Source: Chelydra serpentina (lineage: Eukaryota; Chordata; Testudines; Chelydridae). From it: 64,000 nucleotides of DNA. A model generated the notes under the pieces. It was not told the DNA's origin. It saw only the letters and a program-made list of their open reading frames with translations, and made no database searches. The translations under genes and the position numbers were made by a program. Of the stretch, positions 22,453 to 33,990 are shown piece by piece (position 1 is the first letter of the stretch; every line of letters starts with the position of its first letter). Where the stretch lies: the NCBI GenBank assembly GCA_037349315.1, contig JBAIAC010000004.1, forward strand, positions 78,794,501-78,858,500, read 5' to 3'.

Positions 22453-24399
22453 AATATATTGTCAGTTTGAAGCTTGGAAAGTTATTTATGCAATTCCCAA
22501 CACACTTTCATTTGCTAAATGTTTCAGCTAACTGCATTATAAAAAAGCCTTATAGCTGACAAAAAAAGTGAAACATTTTGCTAGATACCATATTTTACTT
22601 TATGCATCCTTTTGTACTAAGGAATATTCATCGCTCCCTTAACTACATTTCCTAGCTAATCTCCCCTCCCCATCACAACCCTATTGTTCATATAGTTATT
22701 TTTGAGCACGAGTCAAAGTAACAGAGAGAAAATATGGTCAGACGCTCTGTTTGTAATATGAAATAATCAAATTTGAACATATGCTGACAAGTAGCGTTTC
22801 CACATCCTTATCCTTTCAATGTCTCTGTTCTATCCCAGAATTGGCAGCATTCACAGCACAAGCTTATTTTGATAAAGCATTGCTGCATGAGAATGTGACT
22901 TATTTAATTTATCCACAATGATCCATAAACTCTAAGCATGCAGAAAGTCATTACTACTATGCTGCAATAGGCTATTCACCTGAAATTTCTGACCAAGCTG
23001 CAGGTAGCTTTTTATTTGTACAGGAGGAAGCAAAGAGACCAGCATAGTAATGACTAATGTATTTGCATCAAATCCATAGGGGAGCAAAAACTGGCATTCT
23101 GCAACTGTATAGGCAAGTTAATTAAAATTCAGGTCCAATCAAGGTTAGATTAACTGCCACAGAAGCATCACAGGGTCAGTCAACAGGGTACTTCTACTAG
23201 ATTGCCTGAGGTGTCTCTATATAGACAATGTGGTGGAGTATCAATCTGCTCACTGGAAGGGCTGATAATGCTCTGGCTCTCTATTTTTGAGCCACAAGTG
23301 TACCTTTGAATCTATATGCCACAGATAGGACTGCAGGAAGAAAAAAAACTAAATTCTGAAAACTCTCAATTACTGAAATCTATGGTTCACACAGAACTGA
23401 ACATAGTAATCATGATTAGACTTCAAAAGTATGATATTATAGAACTTTTTGCACTTGAGCACACAGTTCATTAAAAGCATATTTTTGAAACAGAATGTAG
23501 GAACACATATAATTTTCATTTTACACAGGATTAAGATATCAGGACTGTTTTTTTTAAGTGTAGGCTGCAATATTGAGACCAGTTCCACCAATACATTAAA
23601 AAAAAAATTTAAAAGCGTCATTTGTCCACAAAAAAGATCCAAAGTGGATGCCATTAAGGAAAATGAGGCCATTCCTCCTGCAGACTAAATTTAAGAAAAA
23701 AAAGTCAAACAGTCAGGTAATTAACCGAACTTGGCCTTGTGTTTCTGAAATATCAAGCTTTTCACCATATTGAATCCTGAAACAATTACAGCAAACAATG
23801 AAAGGCAACACTGGTCACAGCAGACAACATTTTCACGATGAAAAAAAAAAATCACAACATGGGTGTCACCATTTGAGCAGACGTTTTCCATATGCTTAAA
23901 GTACCAAACCCTACTAATAATACTCTTGCCTAGAACACGTCACTGACAAGCTCTTTCCAAATCATAGCCTATAATGAACTTGGTTGAAAAAGATATATAG
24001 TGTAAAACCAGCCATAACAAAATGCCACGATAGAACAGATTTAGCTTAATTTAATACTTTTCTGCTTATCTGATTAATCAAGATATTTTCTCAAGAGATT
24101 TCTCAATACAGATTAGTTTATTTGGCACCCGCGATTTTCCCAAATGTCAGTTTGGGCGTATCCTACAGTGATTTGCTTGCAATGCAATCACACTTCAAAA
24201 CAATTAGGCAGTTCAGTCATTAATTAAACATGTAGTTTATTTCTCATCTGAACGTTCATGTTTTGAGTATTGGGAAAGGCACAGACACAAAACAAGCCTA
24301 CCAATGATAGTTAACGTTTTAATGCAAGACTACAAACCTAACAGATGCCGAGCTGGCTGTTTTGCCTGCATTTGGGATGAAGCATTAGGAACGCGTGGA

Positions 24400-25884
<1,485 letters not shown>

Positions 25885-25885
<1 letters not shown>

Positions 25886-26300
25886 GGCCGCCGAGGAGCC
25901 GTTACCCGTGGAGCGGTTTGGCTTCGCTACCGCTGCCCGTGTGGGGACAGTGACTCCTTCCATCCCCCCGTCCCTTGGCAGAGGAGGCCGGCTTGGCCAG
26001 GGGCTGAGCCGTGGCCTCTCCGCTCTGATGACCTCTTGGGGTTTATAACCAAACCCCCCCTGCCGGCCGCCAGAAGCTGGGCCTGGGAGCCCTGGGCGCC
26101 TGGGTTATGCTGCAGCTTTGCTCTTGCTCTGGTTATTTGAACCACTTCTCCTGCGTGTTGCCATCAGCGTCACCCAGGGAATATACGGGGTGACCGGACA
26201 GAGTGCTGGTGCCAGAAGCGCACGGACGCACCACCGCTGGGGCGGTGCGTGCGAGGCCACTGAGGGTGCCATTTTGAAGAGTGCGGCCCTGCAGCTGCGG
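25885..26300. promoter_or_regulatory. GC-rich shoulder of the CpG island beyond the RPS24 copy
   Basis: CpG-rich sequence continues for about 400 bases past the retrocopy, suggesting that the RPS24 insertion split one island. No ORF here resembles a protein. It may hold divergent promoter elements. Confidence 0.5.
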
Positions 26301-26917
26301 TGGTGGTCTCTGCGTGTGATCACAGACAAAGACACATTTCATTTTGTCTCCCTACGGGGCAGGGGATAAACCATAAAAAGACAGGCTGGTCCCGCTGCAA
26401 ACCAAACAAAGGGTCTGCCGTCAGTGCCTGCTGCACCTGCGTAGAGTGAGGCGGTTTTGACTCTTGCTGCAGTAGTTCTTCTACCTGTCCCCCACATCTT
26501 GCTGCCCAGCAATTGACTCTGCCTTCAACCCCCCAATTCAGCACTATTATCCGTATTCTAGTAGTGCTGCCGAGGAGGCCCAGTCATAGATGACGACCCC
26601 ATTGCGCTAGGTGCTGTACAAACAGAACAAAGTCACAGGCCCTGCCTCAAAGAGCTTACAAACCAAGATGAGAAAACGATGCATGCAGGCAGGATGGGTG
26701 AGCATAAGAAAACAGTAAAAGAATACTGGTGAGAGGGCGTGGTTACAGCAGCCAATCCTGCCCCCTTCTCCCACCATGCCCCTCCTGGGGCTTTCACCCT
26801 ACCAGTACCAGGCTGGGGGGAAGAGCTTAGGAGCGGCCATCCTGTTGGTTGTGAGTGGGGGAGAAGGGAACAGAGTTACCCTGAGCTGCTGGGCTCTTCC
26901 TGCTTGATCTAGAAAAA
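26301..26917. other. Intergenic sequence
   Basis: No gene seen. At about 26585-26670 there is an old dispersed repeat piece (GGTGCTGTACAAACAGAAC, then CAAAGAGCTTACAAACC) that also occurs at 51900-52010. Confidence 0.6.
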
Positions 26918-28045
26918 GGGTTAAACAGTGAGAAGGCAAAGTTTGCTGATGATACAAAATTAAGATAGTTAAGTCTAAAGCCCACTCAGTAGCGTAGCCG
27001 GGGCAGGAGCAGGGGTAGCGGCCGCTCCCCCACTGAGCACAAGTGGCGCCTTTTAAAAAGGGGAGCGGAGCTTAAAAAAAAGGCACCACCCCCTTGTACT
27101 CACCCGGCGGCGCTCCAGGTCTTCGGTGGCACTTTGGCAGCGGGTACCACCGAAGACCCGGAGCGAGTTAAGGACGTGCCGCCGAACAGCTGGAGCGCCG
27201 CCGGGTGAGTACAAGGGGGGGGGGGGGCTTTTTTTAGTTCTGCTCCCCCTGTGCTCTGCACCTAGCTACGCCACTGAGCACACTATGAAGAGTTACAAAG
27301 GAATCTCAAACTGGGTAAGTGCGCAAAAAATGGTAGATGAAGTTCAACGTTGGTAAATGCAAAGTAATACACATTTGAAAATATAATCCCAACTATACAT
27401 AAAAAATGATGGGGTCTAAATGAGCTGTTACTCAAGAAAGAGATCTTGGAGTCATTGTGGATAGTTCTCTGAAAACATCTGCTCACTGTGCAGCAGCAGT
27501 CAAAAAGCTAACAGAATGTTAGGAACCATTGGGAAAGGGATAGATAATAAAATATAATGCCACTACATAAATCCATGGTATGCCCACACTTGAATATTGG
27601 ATGTAGTTCTGGTCACCCCATCTTTAAAAAAAACAGAAATGGAAAAGGTACAGAGAAAGGCAACAAAAATTATTAAGGGTATAGAATAGCTTGTATAAGA
27701 GGAGAGATTAAAAAGATTGAGACTATTTAGTTTAGAAAAGAGACAGCCAAGGGGGGATATGATAGCAGTCTATAAAATCATGAATAATGTGGAGAAAGTG
27801 AATAAGGAAGTGTTATTTACCCCTTCACATAGTACAAGAACCAAGGGTCACCCAATGAAATTTGCAGCAGGTTTAAAGCAAACAAAAGGAAGTACTTCTT
27901 CACACAATGCACAACCTATGGAACTCGTTGCCAGCGGATGTTATGAAGGCCAAAATTATAACTGGATTAAAAAAATTAGATAAATTCATGGTGGATAGGT
28001 TCATTAGTGGCCATTAGCCAAGATGGTCAGTGATGCAACTCCAAG
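26918..28045 (+). mobile_element. Old CR1 LINE 3' region
   Basis: Plus-strand CR1 sequence: AAGTTTGCTGATGATACAAA (the FADDTK block), CTTGGAGTCATTGTGGATAG (DLGVIVD), then the block around 27720 reading LFSLEKRQPRGDMIAVYKIM. It ends near 28045. A hAT-like element splits it at 26987-27276. Several frame breaks make it inactive. Confidence 0.8.
26987..27276. mobile_element. hAT-like non-autonomous element inside CR1
   Basis: Ends CAGTAGCGTAGCC and, inverted, CAGTGGCGTAGCTAGG. Flanked by AGCCCACT (26979-26986) and AGCACACT (27277-27284), 7 of 8 bases alike. The interior is itself inverted: GTGAGTACAAGGGGG pairs with CCCCCTTGTACTCAC. 290 bp with no transposase. Confidence 0.75.
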
Positions 28046-28049
28046 ATCT

Positions 28050-30350
28050 AGGTGTCCTTTTTATTCAGCGATTAGCATGCACTTGCCACTGTTGCATTGC
28101 ACAGGTGTGGAGGTCTGCAGTGGGGTGGCAGACTGCAAGAGAAAAGGGGCATGCATGGGGATGGAAGTATTCAGGAGGGGAAGGGTTACCACAGGAGTGC
28201 AAGTAAACTGTGGGTAGATTTGCCCTGTCCAGCTGCTGCTAAGTCACAGTTGCATGAGCCACCCAACTATGGAATTGTCCAACATGTTCCTGTTATGTGG
28301 TGCATGTTACCGTGGAGGGGAATCAGGCTACGGTGCAGACACAGCAGAAGCCCGCACTAATGAAAAAAAGCAGCCATTCAAACAAGTCTTTCTGCTGTGC
28401 TCTGTCCTCCTCTGTATACCGCCGTTCCTGTTCCAGGAACTACAATGCAAGTGTCTGATCTAATGCTACAATTCTGTCCTGGAGCTCTGCAGCCTGCCTG
28501 TGCCTTTCCGCTTGCCTCGCCACTTGCCGTGAATCCTCCTGATATTGCATGCACTTGTTGGCTTTGTCCAGAGTTTCAACCATAAGTTCATCATGAAAAA
28601 ACTTCCTTTTGGGCCAGTCAGTTATGATACTGAGACCCAAGCTTCAGCTGGAACGTGTGCAAACTGCCAAGGTGCAATAGCCTGTGGAGGTGCCTGCATG
28701 CTGACATGAAACAGAACATTATTGTCTCGGTACTTCTCCAATGATTCAGTGCATGCGCACAAAAAAAAAAATCTTTGTGGAATTTCAAGGAAAAAAAGGA
28801 TACTTTGTAAAATTGAACTTCAGTATATTGTGAGAAGAACTCTTCAGATCCTAGAAGCCCTAGGAACACAGCTGGATTAATTGCAGTGAAAAGAATATAC
28901 GGAGACTGGTAAGTTACAAATCACAATTTTGTTTAAAAATTACAGACTGTTTTTGGGAAAGGGGAGTGACTGCAGCATAGTACATACGCCTTCTCTATCC
29001 TTTCAGATGTCCCACACTTTAGAGAACATAACAATTCTTGTGGTTCTTGCATGGCAAAGACATTTTATTCCAAGCTTCCGATGGAAAATCAGCTGTGCAT
29101 GCCACTGAAGTATTCAAATGTATGGTGACTGAACAGTTTATGTATGAGTGGAGTGGGCTGGTCAGTTACTGAGGTGGCACCGGAAAATATGCTGTTCCCT
29201 GAAAGCTAATATGAACTTGTAAAGAACTCCATCCCAGCACATTTCTGGACTGCATGCAACCCCCCGGCCATATTTTGGACAAATGATTTTGTCACCCATG
29301 TACTACCTGGACTACATTTAGCTTAAATAGACCACACTTGTAAATGGACTACATGTCAATTTACCGCCAGTTCACTGTTTACAGAGCAGCATGCTAACAG
29401 GAAAGGCAATATATGGTTCTTATTTTTAACACCCTGGCACATTTTAGGAAGAATGTGGGAGTTTCTAGTAAAACTTAATGCTTGTTTCACTGTTTGCGCT
29501 TCCTGGTCTCCATTTTGAATTCCATGTGATGGTGAGGGTGGGGGGTCACCAAGGCGCTGCCATGCAATCCACCATTAGTGGATACCTTCTGCTGCCTGTG
29601 ACTAGAAATAACTTTTGTATTGGTCCATAATCTGGAAATCCCTTCTGTTCCTACATTAATAAAAACAAACATGAAGCCAGAATCTTACCAGGCTCGCCAG
29701 GTGGGGGGGAGGGGGGAGTTCTGAGACTTCCATTTCCGCTCCTGATTCTGTGGCAGGCTGCTCCTTGGGGAGTAAAGGGGAGCATCAAAAAAGTTCCTCT
29801 AAGTAGGGACCCAGGCTGTACAGGAGTTGCTTCAGTGGCAAAACCTCCTTGGGACCGGGACCAGTTCCAGTACCAGAGTCACTTCACTACCCTGATCCAG
29901 CATTTTTTGGCTCCCCTCTGGTCCTATACTGGATTCAGGTGTCAGAAGTCTGCCATCCCAGTTGATCAGGCCATTGTGAACCACTATTGGCTCTATGCTC
30001 GGTGCAGTACCCAGCAACTGGTCAAATTCCTCCTAAAAGGAGAAGGGTGACTGCGAGATCCTAGAGGCATGCTTCTCATCCCTGGCTTTTTGGTAGTTGA
30101 TCATGAGCCACTTAATCCTCTCCCTGCACTGGTCATGGGTCCAGAGAATCCCCAACACTGCCAGCTTCTTCAGTATTTTCTGGTACACTTAGTCATTCTT
30201 GGTACTCTTACTAAAAATCAAACTTTTTGCTCGTCTCACACCAGAGATTCACCAAAATTTGGCTGTGATCCTGTGACCAAGAAGCGGCGCATTTGGCAAA
30301 GGATTTCTTCTGGTCAGTAGCCATTGCAAACGCAGGAGAAGATTCACTGT
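28050..30350 (-). pseudogene. Decayed PIF/Harbinger-type Myb/SANT-like ORF region
   Basis: Fragments on the minus strand look like the DNA-binding accessory protein of PIF/Harbinger elements. Around 30060-30180 one frame reads THDQCRERIKWLMINYQKAR, the third helix region of a Myb/SANT-like domain. Next comes LLGTAPSIEPIVVHNG (about 29990). Farther on, 28440-28640 holds a basic, Gln/Glu-rich coiled-coil-like piece (CMQYQEDSRQVARQAERHRQ). Stops and frame changes separate them. I saw no DDE transposase and no clear terminal repeats, so the element's limits are unknown. The assignment rests on motif resemblance. Confidence 0.45.
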
Positions 30351-31369
30351 GTTTGCAGCTCAGCGGTCAGAATAAAATGGAAGGGTTAAATGCTAAGCTG
30401 CTGTACTTGAACCAGGGGAGCTGCTTCCATTTCCTGGGAGTCGGTGGGCTACTCTTGGGATAGAATGAACAGAGAACTCCAGGACATGAGCTTGTGGGAT
30501 AGCATTGGTAGATTGTCAGGGCCCAAGTCCAGGGGCCCAGGCCTGAGACGTGTCCCCGGTGCAAAATGAAGGAGTTTGGGCCAAGTTCCAACGGGATCTG
30601 GGGTCAAATCCACCCACTCTGTGGGCTCCTGAGGCCAAGGCCAAGTCAGACAGAATTGTGTGTAGATGGAAGGGGGATTTGGGCTAAAGCCTGAATCTGA
30701 GCCTGGGCTTCCACTGCAGTGTAGCTATAACATGACAGATCAGATGTCAATTGACTGTCTATTTGCCTACAGTCAAATATTGTCAAATATTCCAGCACGA
30801 ATGCCATGATGTAGGTTGTTGCCTACCTTTTTGATCGCATTGTGGTGCCATCTGTTAGGAATCCTACTTAAATGTCTTAGTCACTCACTTTATTACTATG
30901 ACCCTAAGAGCACCCCAGTACAAGAGGACAAGGGGCTTGTGGTATGTAACCATGAGCCTCAGCTGCCCTGACCAGCTCAAGTACCCCATTCACTGTTGTC
31001 ATCATCTGTATCTTCAAAGGTATCATATGTGAATTGGCAACATGCTGGTCATTAATATTACTGCATGGTGTATGTATAGGTGACATGAAAAAATGTGCTG
31101 AAAACATGTTCTTAAAAGGTGTTTGGCAGGCAGAGTTTAAGTCACCCCATCCTAGACAAAGGAATGTGATTCTGCCTGCTTGAACGTGTCTCCAATATAA
31201 ATTAAGCAAGAAGAGACAATGAAATTACATTTACATGCAAGGTAGACAACACCATCTGGCAAATCTGTGTGGAGAGGGCTACTTAACACTCTTTACATGG
31301 GATGGAAGCAGCAGCTCCAGGAAACCTTCCTATCTCCTGAAGCAAGGTTATTGAATGTTGGTAGATATA

Positions 31370-31404
<35 letters not shown>

Positions 31405-31614
31405 ATTTTGACATCCTTCAAGTGGGGAGACAGAACTGCTTTGAGTTCTGCGTGTTGGACCCTGGCTAAGGACTGGCCAGCCATGCTGGAAGAAGGACTG
31501 TGGTGAGAAATCTACTTTGAACAAAAGACTCTAGTTTGCTAAGTGAGGTTTTACTATTAGAAACATATTTTTACTTTTGTTTATTTGTAACCATTTGTAT
31601 CCCATTTACTTCTA
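30351..31614. other. Intergenic sequence with a (GA)n tract
   Basis: No gene recognised. A (GA)n microsatellite lies at about 31371-31402. The last 200 bases before the Tigger-like element resemble the edge of an LTR-type dispersed repeat, but I could not define its ends. Confidence 0.5.
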
Positions 31615-32392
31615 CAGTAGAACTTCAGAGTTATGGACACCTTAGGAATGGAGGTTGTTCGTAACTCTGAAATGTTCCATAATTCTGAACAAGACGTTAC
31701 GGACTTCACAGTACGGGGAGGGTGTGGGGGAGTGTTGGGGCTGCAGCCATGGGGGTTAAGGCTCTGGGCAGGGGGCAGGGTTTCTGTCCCGAAGGAGCAC
31801 CAGGGCTCAGGGCTTTATACCTGGAGGCGGGGCTGGGCTTCTGACCTTTGGGAGCACCAGGCCTCAGGGCTTTAGACCCGGGGGCGCTGGGGCTTCAGCC
31901 CTGAACCACTGTTCCTGGCTTCTGACCTATGGGGGGCACCAGGGCTCGGGATTCCCCCTGGCTCCACTCCTGGTTTCAGTGGGGGGCTCTGGAGCTCCGG
32001 GCTTTAGCTATGGGGGGAGCACTGGGGCTGAAATGGACACTCCCCTTGTAGCTAAAGCCCTGAGCCCCAGCGCCCCCTGTGGGGCTGAAGCCCCATCCCC
32101 CAGTCCTCCCCCCAAGTTCTAAAGTCCTGAGCCATGGTGCTCCCGAGGGTCAGAAGCCCCACCCAATCAGGAGGCCTGCCCCCCATCTGCAGCTATAGCC
32201 CAACGCCTCCACCCCTGTGGCTGAAGCCCCGAGATCCAGGGCTAAAGCTCCCAGGCAGTACAGTATTTGCTATTTTGTTTTTTTGTTTTTTTTGTTGCTG
32301 CTACTGCCTGATTGATTACTTCTGGGTCTACATTGTGTCCAGTGAACCGTTAAGTCCGTAACTTTGATGTTCGTCTCTTTGAGGTTCTACTG
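31615..32392. mobile_element. Tc1/mariner (Tigger-like) non-autonomous element, 778 bp
   Basis: Left end CAGTAGAACTTCAGAGTTAT and inverted right end CAGTAGAACCTCAAAGAGAC, each bordered by TA (31613-31614 and 32393-32394). TA duplication and CAGT-type ends fit pogo/Tigger elements. The interior is GC-rich and repetitive (AAGCCC/GGGGCT units) with no transposase. Confidence 0.7.
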
Positions 32393-32401
32393 TACTTAAA
32401 T

Positions 32402-32527
32402 AGAATCATAGGACTGGAAGGGACTTCAAGAGGTCCTCTAGTCCAGTCCCCTGTATTCATGGCAGGACTAAGTATTATCTAGACCATCCTTGATAGGTGT
32501 TTGTCTAACCTGTTCTTAAAAATCTGC
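32402..32527 (-). repeat. CR1 3'-end fragment
   Basis: On the plus strand, AGAATCATAGGACTGGAAGG followed by CTAGTCCAGTCCCCTG is the reverse complement of the CR1 tail. It is cut off at about 32527, where DIRS-like sequence begins. Confidence 0.75.
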
Positions 32528-32693
32528 AATCGGCAGTGCTCACTCACCTTCTGGGAGGCCTTCACGACTGGCCCTCATAGGGAGCCTTCGACGGGTCCCT
32601 TGCCGCACGTGGTGCCGGCTGCGGTGGGAGAATTCTTTGCTCTCTGGACGCAAGGAGCTGAGAAGGTATTGACTGTGCGATCAGTCTGGGTCC

Positions 32694-33092
32694 CTACCAT
32701 GTCCCAGAGTTAGTGGCAGATCCCTTAGGGGGTAGGAGGTCCCTTTTGGGACGTGTCCCCTTGTAGCTCCAGTGTGGGCGGGCGGGCGGCCCGAGCAGGG
32801 TCCTTTGCCCAATGCCCTTTGGCCCGACTTGCTTGGTGCCGGGTCCCTCCTCTTGGTCTTCTTCTTGGGCACTGGTGCTGGGGGTGTGCTGGGCATTGCG
32901 TCTGGCTGGGCCGGCTCTGAGGCTGGGCAGAAAGCGGCCTCCATGTGTCCTGGGATGAAAGTTCTTACAGATGCGACACTTTTCTTTAACGTGGGATTCC
33001 CCCAGGCACTTCAGACAGCTACTATGCTGATTGATAACAGGCACAGGCCTATTGCAGTCAGAGCAGGGCTTAAAACCTGGAGACCAGATCAT
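32694..33092 (-). pseudogene. DIRS-like Gag fragment with a cysteine cluster
   Basis: 132 open codons beginning MIWSPGFKPCSDCNRPVP. Pairs of cysteines follow in CLKCLGESHVKEKCRICKNF, then a Pro/Lys/Arg-rich tail. The Cys/His arrangement (C-x2-C ... H-x6-CLxCLGxxH-x4-C-x2-C) recurs in the DIRS copy at 8740-13510, which supports a shared element protein rather than a host zinc finger. Confidence 0.55.
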
Positions 33093-33184
33093 GCCCCACC
33101 TGGGGAAAAGTCCCTGCCAGGACCCTAACTGACTAACTACAGTACTTAACAGCTACTTACTAACTAATCTACAATAAAAACAAA

Positions 33185-33418
33185 GGTTACAGTGTAGTAG
33201 CCGTGTTAGTCTGTGTCAGCAAAAAGAAAATAAGAAAGAAATACTTGTGGCACCTTAGAGACTAACAAATTTATTTCAGCATAAGCTTTCCTGGGTTAGA
33301 ACCCACTTCATCGGATGCATCGGATGAAGTGGGTTCTAACCCATGAAAGCTTATGCTTAAATAAATTTGTTAGTCTCTAAGGTGCCACAAGTATTTCTTT
33401 CTTTCTTATTTTCTTTTT
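33185..33418 (+). mobile_element. Fold-back retroposon, 234 bp
   Basis: Flanked by a perfect 12-bp duplication AATAAAAACAAA (33173-33184 and 33419-33430). Head TAGTAGCCGTGTTAGTCTGT, then an arm running from AAAAAGAAAATAAGAAAG through CTTGTGGCACCTTAGAGAC to ACCCACTTCATCGGATGC. It then turns back on itself with almost no loop and ends in the reverse complement of the arm's start. The second arm has no head. Confidence 0.85.
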
Positions 33419-33773
33419 AATAAAAACAAACTATTTACAGCTGGAACACAAGGTTGGCAGAGTAGGAAAACTGCAGACTACTTACGAAGCAAGGGAGAGA
33501 GGCACTCAACCACCACAGGCAGTAAGAAGAAACAAAGAGGGTGCAGGGCTGGTGGCAGCCGATATACTGATGCATGAGCACGGCACTCAAGGGGGCGCCA
33601 CAGCTGACTCTACAGATACTGCTAAGGCAAAAATCTCCAACAATTGTGCATGTGGGCGCGCACGCACCTAGAATGGAATCGACATGAGCAAGCACTCGAA
33701 GAAGAATTCAGCTCTCCCCCCATAGTCTGCACTGCTAACAGGAGTTAAGCTTATAATAATTTATTTTAGTAAA

Positions 33774-33983
33774 GCATTGTTTAGAGTTGTGGCTGTGTTG
33801 GTCCCAAGTGAAGAGAGAGACAAGGTGGGTGAGGTAATATCTTGTATTGGACCAACTTCTGTTGGTGAAAGAGACAAGCATTTGAGCTACACAGACCTGA
33901 AGAAGAGCTCTGTATAGATCTAAAGCTCATTTCTTTCACCAAGTTGGCCAATACAAGATGTTACCTCACCCACCTTCTCTCTG
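33774..33983 (+). mobile_element. Fold-back retroposon, 210 bp, second sequence family
   Basis: Head-like GAGTTGTGGCTGTGTTGGTC, left arm GACAAGGTGGGTGAGGTAAT..., right arm the inverse (...TTACCTCACCCACCTTCTCT). A 7-bp duplication TAGTAAA lies at 33767-33773 and 33984-33990. The plan is the same as the elements at 20003, 22266 and 33185, with different arm sequence. Confidence 0.65.
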
Positions 33984-33990
33984 TAGTAAA

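Larger units (their letters stand above)
32530..33720 (-). mobile_element. DIRS-like retroelement, 5' part with gag
   Basis: Minus-strand copy containing the gag fragment at 32694-33092 and, at the right, a terminal repeat with GCAAGCACTCGAAGAAGAA (about 33689-33707). A fold-back retroposon (33185-33418) interrupts the leader between the terminal repeat and gag. RT and recombinase are missing. Confidence 0.65.
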
